DNA of 64,000 nucleotides from Hippopus hippopus. Taxonomy: Eukaryota; Mollusca; Bivalvia; Cardiida; Cardiidae. Where the stretch lies: NCBI GenBank assembly GCA_946811185.2, contig OX328099.1:15589859-15653858 (forward strand). Reading direction: 5' to 3'. Under the pieces are notes generated by a model. It saw only the letters and a list, made by a program, of their open reading frames with translations, searched no databases and was not told the DNA's origin. Of the stretch, positions 1-9,394 are shown piece by piece. The stretch's first letter is position 1. Each line of letters opens with the position of its first letter. Both the position numbers and the translations under genes were made by a program.

Positions 1-1162
1 AGAAAAAAAAAAAACAAGAACCTTTTTTCTCATTATCATTCTTTACATATGATTATGTAAATTCACTGTTTAAATTCATTATAAATGATGAAGAAACAAT
101 TTGAGACAACTCTGATCGGACGGTGTCAAATTGACCGTTGTTGTGTCATGGGTTTTCACCTTTTTTTTTCCAGCAATCTACTTTCATATCTTTTTATTTC
201 TTTTAGCAGTATTATAGCATGATAATTGAAATGAACTTATCAATTGGGGTAGCAGGGAACATAAATACTATTAGACCATAAGCTGATTGAGAATGTTACC
301 TATCTAATTCATGATGGAAAAAAAAAGTGGCCTTCTCAATCAGCATGATATACACTGATAACATTTGCTGCATGTCCATGGATATGCTTGGGATAGGCTG
401 GGAGAGAGATGTGAATTGAGAGTTGCTCTGATTCTCGCTATGATCGTCTGATGGAGCCCTGACCTTCATGCAATTTTAAATTTTCCGTGGAATATTCTAA
501 TGCTTAGATAGTTGTTGAATTTGAATTTTACAGCAAAATCAGGACAGTTTCATCAAGACGACAAAATAGGTTCAATATTCAATAAGCGTTTTATGATTGA
601 AAACATGACGTCACACGCACATAGCTACTCATTTTATAGAGTGTCTAATCGGCGCCAATCAAAGGAGATTCGTCTGACTAAATTTCGTACTTTTACGACG
701 TCGAAAATTGAATGGGACAAGGGCGCACTCACTGGCAAAAACGATGTGACATTTTGGATTTTAATGTGACTATGGCACATGGCGCAGAAATTGTTCTAAC
801 CTTGCTGCTGCATTTGGACAAGCCAAAATAGAGGTTTTGGGTTGCTCAGAACTAGCAGTCCGGTTACACTCCCCTCTACATTCCTTCATCTACATTTCAT
901 CTTTACTTTATTTTCATATCCCACATAATAAAGGAAAAATATGTCAGAAAATAATGTCAACATATTTAACTGAAAAGGAACGAACCAATTTATTACGAAA
1001 ATCAATTAAGGCCATTTTCTCGTTCGACATGGACGAACAAGACAGAGGGCGAACAGGAATAAGGGCGAACGTATTCTTGGACATAATTTCCCGGAATTCT
1101 TCCAGTCAGGTATATATAAAACCGAATGTTGTAGAAAGAGGAATCATGAAACTTAAACCTAC
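1..1162 (-). other. SELENOI: Start of SELENOI intron 1
   Basis: This is the sequence downstream, on the minus strand, of the donor at 1162. I looked for a second exon beginning with the family's conserved Tyr-Ser-x-Val-Asp-Thr-Asn segment and did not find one, so that exon probably lies beyond the window. The open frames at 512-769 (+) and 837-1232 (+) match nothing I know. No repeat was recognised here. Confidence 0.5.
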
Positions 1163-1219
1163 CTTGTATTTATCAAAACCCGATAAAACATCTTTCGATA
1201 GCACGCTGAAGGTGGCCAT
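1163..1219 (-). CDS. SELENOI: SELENOI/EPT1 ethanolaminephosphotransferase, first coding exon
   Basis: A minus-strand ATG at 1219 opens 19 codons, MATFSVLSKDVLSGFDKYK, and the frame ends exactly at a GTAGG donor (AAG|GTAGG, exon end 1163). The family is known to begin with a short variable stretch followed by (L/A)GFDKYKYSxVDTNP, so the last seven residues match well. The enzyme transfers phosphoethanolamine from CDP-ethanolamine to diacylglycerol in the ER/Golgi membrane (Kennedy pathway). Only this exon is present; the membrane helices and catalytic CDP-alcohol phosphotransferase motif, and any selenocysteine codon, are outside. It lies head-to-head with RWDD3, with 1.8 kb between the two start codons. 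The match is short, so the call depends on the motif plus the splice site. Confidence 0.66.
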
Positions 1220-1280
1220 GTTGTCGTTCTAAATAATGTAGTTAAGACGGCGGGTATTTGCGCCCTATTAGACCTTCTTC

Positions 1281-1493
1281 AACCCTTTACCAACAAGTCA
1301 ACCCCGAGTTTTAAGGACCCTGGGGAAAAACCTAAATTGAAAACATATGGCAAAAAGGAGAAAATGCAGACAATCAGCATATTTTCCTGTTCTCACAATG
1401 TTTTCTACCGTTTAAAAGACAGACATCGTCTTTTGAAGTACGTTGAAATTTCTGCTCTACATTTTAAAACTTTGCCGTAGGTGAGGGTTAAGT
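1281..1493 (-). repeat. TTAA-1 MITE, degenerate copy
   Basis: It begins AACCCTTTACC with arm B (the end carrying CCCGAGTTTTAA) and ends near GTGAGGGTTAA. The core palindrome is badly decayed. The family is described at 12539-12765. Confidence 0.6.
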
Positions 1494-1735
1494 CACATTG
1501 CCTTTTTTTAGAAATGTTCAAACTTAAAAAGCCCCTCCTTTTTTTATGTAACTGCTTTAAACATTTATCTTATTTTTGAAGGTATTGCTAAATCAGTCCC
1601 AAAAGAAAGCATTCTAAATAATATCAAGAGCGAGGGCATCTTTAAAAGAGGATAATAGAAAAACATTATTTCTCTTCAATTTTTGAACAAGTATGCTTCT
1701 TACACCTTCAAAACACCTATAAATGAGCCATTCTT

Positions 1736-1847
1736 CCTCCTTCCCTCCCCTCCCTCCCCTCCTTCCTTCCTTCCTTCCTTCCTTCCTTCCTTCCTTCCTT
1801 CTTTCCTTCCCTCCTTCCTTCCTTCCTTCCTTCCTCCCTTCCTTCCT
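1736..1847. repeat. (TTCC)n / CCCT polypyrimidine microsatellite
   Basis: About 110 bp of almost pure pyrimidine on the plus strand, moving from CCCTCCCT to TTCC repeats. It explains the lysine/glutamate-, proline- and serine-rich open frames on both strands, which are not genes. It lies between the SELENOI and RWDD3 starts. Confidence 0.95.
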
Positions 1848-1851
1848 CAAA

Positions 1852-2519
1852 TCAGCTATGTCGTACTTATTTTGTAATGAGTGAATGTAGGCGTAACACA
1901 ATGGAGCTAACTGTCAAGACAATGGAGTAAAAAAAAAGATACGATCGGACTAGGAAAAAGTATGAATGAGGCTATTTTATAACTTTTTAGAAGTCAGTTG
2001 AGCTGAGCCATTTATCTGTACTTTTTTACAAGAAGGACAAGATTGCTAAGATTTTTCTACACTGTAAAATACAACTAAGATCAGACAAAGTAAAATAAGC
2101 ATATATTTTGATTTTGAATTCACTAAAATATTATATCTGGAATGCTACAATTACGGTCATTCCTAGGTATATATGCATTCATACATCCACCCTGGAACTT
2201 CAAAATGCTGTACAAAGTTTCTACGTTCAATTAGCACCACGTATATTTATGCATGCACATGTGTATCCTTAAACTATAAAATACTTTTCACAATTTCTCG
2301 GTTCACATATAATTTGAATATTAAACTAGCTTAGTTCTTGCTCTTAATTTTAAAAACTTTTCACAAAGTCATTAAATTATCTAAACAGCTTGAAATTTTT
2401 GATACTGCGGAGCCTCATTCATACCTTTTCATTTAGCCCCACTGTATACTTTCAGAATTTCCCTTGAAAGTGCCGTAGACTCCCAGTAAAAGTACGGCAC
2501 TAGAGGCCGGAAAATTGCA
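1852..2519. other. Unassigned DNA between SELENOI and RWDD3
   Basis: AT-rich sequence with no recognised gene or repeat. With the stretches on either side it makes up the shared upstream region of two divergent genes. Confidence 0.4.
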
Positions 2520-2672
2520 CCAGACTGATCCATTCGGCATATCTCGCTGTTAGATGTAGGTACGGAATCAGCCGAGTTGTGACGAGTGCAGACTGATCCA
2601 TTCGGCAAACCTCGGGCGATCATCGGATCGTAAGACTCAGTTACGGAATCAGCCGAGTGATGACGAAGGCAT
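2520..2672. repeat. Diverged tandem duplication, two ~70-80 bp units
   Basis: CAGACTGATCCATTCGGCA occurs at about 2520 and 2589. Each occurrence is followed by TACGGAATCAGCCGAGT and TGACGA at similar spacing. This is the only locally GC-richer block upstream of RWDD3, so a promoter role is possible but unproven. Confidence 0.75.
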
Positions 2673-2998
2673 CCGGCAAATGGAGTCGTTTCGAACGGGG
2701 AATGTGTCGAGAGGTAAAACTAGAAGTTAAATAAATGAAGTCAATGGTCTTACTAGCCTAATGATACGACAAATACACAAATGGGACATCTCTAAGATAT
2801 TTCCATTTCTTTTTTCTTTCTTTTTTTTGTTTAAAGTACCATATATAACTTTTTAACTACTCAAGGACATAGTTTGAACGATCGAAAGTACCATAATAAA
2901 GTGCGGGTCAAAAAGTATAACTGCACGATCAGACTCGAGCTATTTCGCAGTCGTAATATTTCAAGACATCAAAAATAAGTGCGAAAGCACGCATTGTT

Positions 2999-3065
2999 AT
3001 GGATGAAGACGAAAAAGAAGCTGTGATGTCTTTATACAGTTTGCCCAGAGAGATAGAGATCATCG
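2999..3065 (+). CDS. RWDD3: RWDD3 exon 1
   Basis: 22 codons plus one base, beginning at the ATG at 2999. The donor reads ATCG|GTACAT, which is acceptable but not strong. The split codon G|GT gives Gly23. Confidence 0.85.
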
Positions 3066-6000
3066 GTACATTTCAGGAGTTCTCTTCCTCGTCGGGATAT
3101 TTGACGTAGCCCTCTTCACAGTTCGCCCCGTGTTATCTTCGTCCTTGATTAAGTTCATTTACTGTTCGTAGCCCCCTCCACGGCTTTTACCCTAAGAGGG
3201 CCGAAGAAATCCACCAGACATTGAACTTTACAAGTAACACCCAAATAATTGCACTTTAAAGGTTGCTTTTGTTATCTATGCCTAGAAGAGTATCTTCAAA
3301 GACCAGACTGCATGTTTTGTGCAGTCTGATTCTGATGAACACAAGCCAATAGATGTGAAAGGTGCCTTTAGGGTTAGAATATCATTTGTGAAGAATAAAT
3401 TATCTTCGTAATGTTGCAATTATGTAAATTACTAAATTTGCAACTTGCATATTAAGTTAACAGCAATGGACATTTGAATGTAGTTAAATGGAAACTTTTA
3501 GCCAAACATAAATAAAGAGAATTTAAAGACAGAATGTGTTCAAGTTATATTAGTTTGTCTCTGAAAGCTAAACAAAATTGCAGGAAAAAAAGAGAAAATG
3601 CTGGTTACCTGAAGATCAAGATTTTTTTCCTTTTTCCACAATGTTTTCCAAAGGCATTTTTTCTCAGCCTGGGTCATTATAACTTGGGTTGTGTGGTAAA
3701 GGGTTAATGTAATGGGTTGCTAGCTTGGAAAACCCTTTACCACAACCATAAGCAACTTTGGAAAACATTATGGGAAAAAGTTGGAAAGGAAAACATGCTG
3801 GCAGCAAGCATTTTCTTCATTTCCCAGAATGTTTCCTATCCTTCCAAATACAAGTTCCATCATTTGAGCAACTTCTGATTTGTCATCAAGAGGTTTCAGA
3901 CTTTCAGACTGATTGATTGAATGGTGTTTAACGCCTTTTTCAACATTATTTCAGTTATATCGCGGTGGCCAGTGCACCTATCCATGCTTTCCTGGAGTTT
4001 CTGTTAATGGTACTCTGCACAATATTCTTTCCAAGCCACTGGCTGCTTTCCTACATAACCATCGTTGAAACAATGGTCAGCAGTTAGAGAGAAATGAATT
4101 CTATCGCAATGACTATCATCAATTCTCGGGAAGAAATTGGCCAACCCATTGATTGTACCTGTGACCTCCTGTTCTCAAGTCCTGTTAGCTACCGACTGAG
4201 CTACCTGGGCTCGACTTCAGACATTCAGCTGTTATGCTTGATTTTTGTGTTTGATTTGAAAAAGTTTTGATAACAGAAAGTGTTTTGCAGAGATAGCCAT
4301 TGAATAAGAGAAAAGATCCCATCTGAATGCTTATAAATTGGACTTTGTTCCTTTTGGATTTATTTTAGAATCACCCTGAGTTGGACATAATGTATTGTCA
4401 CACTGTTTGGAATAAAAAAATGCCTGACTTTTGCAGGTGTATGGGATAGTTGTTCCCTTTTTGAATTATCTTTAGCAGAAAACTGAGCCAGTCAGATAAA
4501 GGATTGATAAAGCAACTTTTAGCTGAAGCTTCACATACAGCAATAAGGACTGATTCCCACAGACCTGATTGTAGAGAGTGATAAGATTTATTCTGCCTTA
4601 TTTAGTTTGAAAAAAATTTCTTTCAGGTAACACAGTGACACTAAATTTATCCATCAATCTTGGAAAGACTGCGAGTGACAAAGTCAGCATGATTGCTATA
4701 CCTGTCAGAGTGATGATGTCACTAAAGGAGGACTACCCCAACAGTTTGCCAGATATTTCTATCATCTCGGAGCATCTTAATAGGTTACAGACAACTACAG
4801 TAAAGTCCAAGGTCTTTGAAATGTCACAGGCTCTTGTGGGCTTACCAATGATTTTGTCAATTTTGTCATATATTGAGGAATGTGTGCAAGAGGAACTGGA
4901 AAGGGATGCAAATGACAGTGAAATAATTACTCATTCTAATTGCGAGCCAAGTGATGTTGCTTTATGGACAAGTGTGTTACATATTGATCACATGAGAGCA
5001 AAAAATAAATACTGTAAGACCCTTGAAAAATGGTCAGCAGAGCTGAGCCTGAAAGGGAGGATTTACTTCTGTCACCGTCTAATATTAGTCATACTCCAAG
5101 GCTATAATGATAGTATCAAGGTAATACAGAATTCTTGTGGAATATTTAACCAATTACTATACATGTTATTTGTAAACCAAAAAAAGAAACACTGACAGGT
5201 ACACGAGGCAGAACAATTTGAGGAAATAAAAAAAAAAAAGCTATTGTTCAAGAATATGGTAAACTATGTGGTAGGAGCAATTACTTGTTTTCAATAATAG
5301 CTCCTTTTCTCACAATGTTTTCCAAAAGGTTCAGCTGAAAAGGGAGACAAAAAGTTGTAACTTTTACTGTAAGGGGTTGATCTTGTATCTTTAGAGCATC
5401 TAGTACAACTTCAGGTCTTTACTCAGACAGTATAGATCAAGATCAGATGGCACAAACACAGAGTGTGTGTCTGATCAACACTATCTAGTATGTTCTGAGA
5501 TAAATTTTTACCAAACTGTTCTGAAATTCAATGATCTGGAACAAAAAGGTTTTTGAAAACATTGTGGAAAAAGGAGAAGATACTTGTTACCAGCATTCTT
5601 CTTTTCCTACAATGTTTTTTATTCATCTAACTTTAGACATTCAGTCATTGAAGACTCATCTACAATGTACATATAATTCATGTTATTGAGTTGTTTACAA
5701 ATCCCTTCTAATGGAACAAGTCTAATATTGTGTTGTTTTGTAAAGGGTTAACTTGCAATATATGTATATTAATGTCTTTTATACTGAGTGAAGGTTTTAC
5801 CTGAACTTGATAGGGTATGTTTTTCTAACAAACAACAGGTGAAGGCATGTTTGTGGTCACAAATAGACAAATCATAAGTAACATTTTCGAGTTTTATTTG
5901 AACCATTTCATTGTTCTAGAACCTCATAGTGACAATTTGTATTTGCTTTTTGTCTTTTGCTTAATGTACTTTGTCTAATTGAAGGAAATGAAATGGACAG

Positions 6001-8318
6001 TATGTGTATTACATTGTATGTATTTGTATCCCACAGGACTTTATTGTGAGACTAAAAACCACAAGTATTGATGTTGATTCTAAAGGACATAGCTGTAAAG
6101 AGAGACTGATGAAACCATTGTGTGAGGAAAATTTACCTGTAAATGAGCATCAGAGGTAATCCTAATTGGTCATATAACCAAGTCAATTTTATTTGCTCTT
6201 GGACTTTTTACTATCACATGACAGAGTCTTAGACTCACCCATGCTGGTAGCGAACAGAACCTGAGATCAGGGGGTCGTTGGTTCAAATCCCCACCTTAGC
6301 CAATTTCTTTTCGAGGATTGATGATAGTCTGTGTCATAGGATTCATGCCTCTCTCACTGCTAATCATTGTTTAGACAATAGTTTTGTGGGTAAGAAGTCC
6401 ATGGGAAGAATGTTGTGTGAAAAAAAACTCTAGGAAAGCATGGATAGTTGCACTAACTGCCCCAATTTATCTGAAAAAATGTTGAAAATGGTTTAAAACA
6501 CGACAATCACTCACCAATGTTGAAAGCATTTTGCTGATGACAAATAAAGCATAGCTCAAGAAGTGGAATCTCCACAGGACACAGTTTTAGGCTCGTCAGT
6601 GTTGCTAGTAACCAGTATTTTCTCCTTTTCCCACGAAGTTTTCTACACATTCAAAGAAGAATTTCATTATTTGAGCCATATTAAATTTGTCGCCTGCAAA
6701 TGCCTTCAATTCGGACAAGTCTGTAATTTTGTTGTGTCTTAAAGGGTTAGAGTTAGACTCCTTCCTGGAAAAATAAAATAGATGTAGCAAATTACTATGA
6801 AAAGCATTTTCGCAAAACATTGATAACTAGTACTAGTATTTGTTTTTTGGTGTTAATGCGTTTTTCAACACTATTTTGGTTATATCGCAATGGCCAGTGC
6901 ATGTTCCCATGCTTCTTTGGAGTTTCTTTTACCAGTACTGTGCACAGCATTCTTTTCAAGCAACTGGCTGCTTTCCTTCATAGACATTATTAACTCTTTA
7001 CAATATTTTGGACTCAACCAAATTCAAAGCATTTGCAGACGACAAAGATAGCTCAAATGATGATTTCTGTCTTTGATAGGGTAAAAAACATTGTGGGAAA
7101 ATGCTGCTTACCAGCATTTTCTCCTTTTCCAACAATGTTTTCAAAAGGTTTCTTCTTCAGCGTCGTTAAAACTTGGGATTGTGTGGTAAAGGGTTAATAC
7201 AATGTTCAGCAGTGTGAAATAAATGAGCCAAGCCGGGTAGCTAGTGGTTGGCATATCTGACTCATGACCCTATGGTTGTGGATTCGATACCAGGTTTAGG
7301 CAAACTTTATTAAAGGCGATTTTTCACCTCTCACCTCTGATGAATGTGAAAAAAAAAAGTCAGTGACTTGGAAAGAAAGTTTTGTCAGTACTGGTTTGAG
7401 AAAACCAAGAAAGACATGCGTAGGTGCATTGACCGCCGTGATATGACCTGTATATGCTGTATGTATGACTTGAATATACTGTTAAAATGGCATTAAACTC
7501 CAATATAATCAAGAGAAAGAAATGAATACAGGTGATGCAATGATGATCATCAGTTCTTGGAAAGAGTTTTGGCAGAACTTGGTACCAGCAACCTGGTTTC
7601 AAGCCCTTAACCCTTTACCACACATTACCAGGTTTAACGACCCTTAAAAGGGCTGTTAAAAATATTGTGGGAAAAAGAGAAAATGCTGGTTGCCAGCAAT
7701 TTCTCCTTTTCCCACAATGTTTTTTACCCTATCAAAGACAGAAATGGTGTCTATGGTTGTGAGATGTGGTGTCCATGGTTGTGAGGTAGAGTGTTAGCCT
7801 TGTAATCATAAGGTCCTGAGTTTGATACCCAGGAGCAGGTGTCAGCTTAGGACTGTTCATTGGCCAACACATTTGGCGCGAGTACTGTCGTAGTTTCCAG
7901 GAAGCAGAATGGAGAGAGATTAGTATAAGTTGCAAGATTTTGTTTCTGAATCGATGTAAAATAGACATGTTTATACTAAAGATAGAAATCATCATTTGAG
8001 CTACATTCGATTTGTCGTCTACAAATGCTTTTAATTTGGTGAAGTCCAAAGTTTTGTGGTTTGGTAAAGCTATAACATTACCGATATAGGTACTTGGCTG
8101 TGCCAATAGTCAGTGTAAATTAAGGTTTGATACTTATATACATGTGAAAACAATGTTGTCACATAACTTACCTGTTTACTTTTGCTGTTTTTAGATTTAA
8201 AGACTTTCGGAGAAGCGAGGTGGCAAGTGAGAGGGACCTTGAAAAAGAGTTTGCTGATGCAGGCTTGTCTGACATGTTTGATCAGTCTGTTGCACCAAAT
8301 ATTAAATCATATTTATGA
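2999..8318 (+). CDS. RWDD3: RWDD3 (RSUME) RWD-domain SUMO-conjugation enhancer, complete gene
   Basis: Four exons (2999-3065, 4627-5120, 6037-6155, 8195-8318) join in frame to 804 nt, 267 codons plus stop. Human RWDD3 is also 267 aa as I recall. The RWD domain covers roughly residues 1-110 and carries the hallmark YPNSLPDI at 59-66. The RWDD3-specific C-terminal half has LHIDHMRAK (140-148), an EKWSAELSLKGR block and a C-terminal block EKEFADAGLSDMFDQ. The known family member binds UBC9 and raises SUMO conjugation of targets such as IkappaB and HIF1alpha. The start is the ATG at 2999 because exon 1 gives a typical acidic N-terminus (MDEDEKEAVMSLY) and its phase-1 donor fits exon 2. Introns hold SINEs, PAL60 and TTAA-1 copies. 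No frameshift or stop interrupts the frame. Confidence 0.93.
3298..3345. repeat. PAL60 palindrome, partial
   Basis: GACTGCATGTTTTGTGCAGTC forms the centre. It lies in RWDD3 intron 1. The family is described at 41881-41947. Confidence 0.6.
3575..3706 (+). repeat. TTAA-1 MITE, 5'-truncated
   Basis: Only the core and arm B remain, ending GTGGTAAAGGGTTAA at 3706. It lies in RWDD3 intron 1. Confidence 0.75.
3732..3895 (-). repeat. TTAA-1 MITE, 3'-truncated
   Basis: It starts AACCCTTTACCACA and runs through a core with several mismatches into arm A, losing the last ~30 bp. SINE-1 follows at once. Confidence 0.7.
3908..4212 (-). repeat. SINE-1, nearly full length
   Basis: Read on the minus strand it opens with a tRNA-like head (GGTAGCTCAGTCGGTAGC), then a B-box-like region, a conserved body (AGCAGCCAGTGGCTTGGAAA, GGTGCACTGGCCACCGCGAT) and a TCAATCAATC tail. 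The order head-body-tail and the A/B boxes mark it as tRNA-derived, so Pol III transcription followed by LINE-aided copying is the expected mechanism. About a dozen copies occur in this window. Confidence 0.85.
4627..5120 (+). CDS. RWDD3: RWDD3 exon 2
   Basis: 494 nt from the acceptor TTTCAG|GTAAC to the donor AAG|GTAAT. It carries most of the RWD domain and the DHMRAK block. It starts in phase 1 and ends in phase 0. Confidence 0.95.
5270..5382 (+). repeat. TTAA-1 MITE fragment
   Basis: Only CTTTTCTCACAATGTTTTCC and a decayed arm B remain, in RWDD3 intron 2. Confidence 0.45.
5426..5493. repeat. PAL60 palindrome, diverged
   Basis: CAGACAGTATAGATCAAGATC is answered by TGATCAACACTATCTAG. Confidence 0.65.
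5540..5751 (-). repeat. TTAA-1 MITE, diverged
   Basis: Arm B end, core and a weak arm A, ending TTGTAAAGGGTTAA. The first ~30 bp are missing. The central base of the core is T although the copy is reversed. Confidence 0.65.
6037..6155 (+). CDS. RWDD3: RWDD3 exon 3
   Basis: 119 nt from ATCCCACAG|GAC to CAGAG|GTAAT. It encodes DFIVRLKTTSIDVDSKG and continues with a conserved CKERL block, aligning with the human segment around VDVDSSGKKCKE. Confidence 0.92.
6231..6518 (+). repeat. SINE-1, full length
   Basis: tRNA-like head with B box GGTTCAAATCC (about 6282), the usual body, and a remnant ACAATCACTCA tail. It lies in RWDD3 intron 3. Confidence 0.85.
6602..6750 (-). repeat. TTAA-1 MITE, half copy
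   Basis: It starts inside the core (GCTAGTAACCAG) and keeps a complete arm A ending TTAAAGGGTTAG. Confidence 0.75.
6852..6988 (-). repeat. SINE-1 3' half
   Basis: The tail-side body (CCAGTGCATGTTCCCATGC, ACTGGCTGCTTTCC) is present without the tRNA head. It abuts a TTAA-1 copy. Confidence 0.75.
6990..7198 (+). repeat. TTAA-1 MITE
   Basis: It runs from TAACTCTTTACAA to GTGGTAAAGGGTTAA. The left core arm has lost ~10 bp, so the palindrome is lopsided. Confidence 0.8.
7228..7520 (+). repeat. SINE-1 variant with a different tRNA head
   Basis: A-box-like GTAGCTAGTGGTTGGC and B-box-like GTGGATTCGATACC are followed by the SINE-1 3' body (GGTGCATTGACCGCCGTGAT) and an AATATAATCA tail. The head differs from the 6231 copy, so the family seems to have swapped heads. 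Confidence 0.75.
7609..8080 (-). repeat. TTAA-1 MITE split by SINE-2
   Basis: Arm B and core occupy 7609-7748; arm A resumes at about 7973 and ends GGTTTGGTAAAGC. The sequence AAAGACAGAAAT / AAAGATAGAAAT flanks the insert as a target-site duplication. Confidence 0.8.
7749..7972 (+). repeat. SINE-2, tRNA-derived
   Basis: The head GAGGTAGAGTGTTAGCC with a B box near GAGTTTGATACCC is followed by a ~130 bp body unrelated to SINE-1. It sits between duplicated AAAGAYAGAAAT. A second long copy lies at 48880-49077. Confidence 0.75.
8195..8318 (+). CDS. RWDD3: RWDD3 exon 4, C-terminus
   Basis: From acceptor GCTGTTTTTAG to TGA at 8316-8318: one base of a split Arg codon, then 41 codons including stop. 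It matches the family end (human ...LQKEFETAGLKKLF...). No clear polyadenylation signal follows; a PRL-type repeat starts 25 bp after the stop. Confidence 0.93.
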
Positions 8319-8342
8319 TCTGAAATACAATGTCTTTTTATT

Positions 8343-8895
8343 TGCTCAGGTGTTTTTGAAGAAAACATCAAGGTATTTTCATAGCCTTCGCATCAGCATC
8401 GTCTTGCAAAAACATTGACACATCTCTGTCATTTCTGATCTCTGTCATTTCTGATATTTACTTCAAACTTGGACAAGTTGTGCACTATCAAAAGGGGGCT
8501 CGGCCAATTTCTTTCCGAGGATTGATGATATAGTCATTGCGACAGGATTCATTCCTCTCTCACCGCTGACCATTGTTTCAACGATGGCTATGTGGGAGAG
8601 CAGCCAGTGGCTTGGAAAGAAAATTGTGTGGAGTACTGGTAAAAGAGACTCCAGAAAAGCATGGATAGGTGCACTGGCCACCGCGATATAACTGAAATAA
8701 TGTTGAAAACGGCGTTAAACACCAATCAATCAATCAATCAATCAAAAGGGGAACTCGTACAACAAAGGAAGGTAACCATCAAAATATTTTTTGACACAGT
8801 TATGCCCCTTTTTGACTTAATTTTCACTGAAAATCAAGCAACTACAGGCAAGCATTGGCACCCACATGCAGTGCTCTTGTTCACAATGTATTTCA
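8343..8895 (-). repeat. PRL-b repeat copy, split by SINE-1
   Basis: It begins CAGGTGTTTTTGAAGAAAACATCAAGG and ends near CACCCACATGCAGTGCTC. It matches 11975-12255 and 52425-52735 and, in the other direction, 33951-34272. SINE-1 interrupts it at 8496-8744. Confidence 0.75.
8496..8744 (+). repeat. SINE-1, 5'-truncated, with target-site duplication
   Basis: The tRNA head is missing but the body and a (CAAT)n-type tail at 8723-8744 are complete. AAAAGGGG flanks both ends (about 8489 and 8745), so this is a genuine 5'-truncated retroposition event. Confidence 0.88.
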
Positions 8896-9394
8896 ATGCT
8901 GTGCAGTGAATCAGGAATTTCCTGAGTAACTATTTCCTTTGTAATGGAGCAGTGCTCTGGCAAAAGGGGTTTAAATGCATCTCCATGACGCATAATACCA
9001 AGCAAAACATCACAGTATTATGGATCCAGAAAATCCATTTTGTGTAACAATCAATTTAATCATGAGGTACCGTATTTTCCGGACAATAAGCTTCTGCACT
9101 GTATAGGCCGCACCCTTTCATATTAACTGTTTTAGAAATAGAAAGTATTGTATCTAGACAGCCCCGGCTTGGTTAATGGACAATGACACCCATCCATAGA
9201 TACGAGGGCTGTTCGATATGTAATGTGTATTGTACCACAGCGCGATAACGCTTTGCACGATTTCGTGGATGATGATATGCTTGAATAGCTCTATTCAATA
9301 CCTTTCCAACGGTATAAACACGAGCCTTCAGCTCCACATAGTTTTAAACTTATAGTCATTTCAGTAGAGCTAGTTGTTGACCACTGTTGTAAAA

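Noticed and set aside
512..769. 85-codon open frame on the plus strand
   Set aside because: No family resemblance and no splice context; length is within chance for AT-rich DNA.
837..1232. 131-codon open frame on the plus strand
   Set aside because: It is antisense to the SELENOI first exon, has no recognised motif and no support as an exon.
1614..1901. Lys/Glu/Arg-rich and Pro/Ser-rich open frames on opposite strands
   Set aside because: Both are translations of the TTCC/CCCT microsatellite at 1736-1847.
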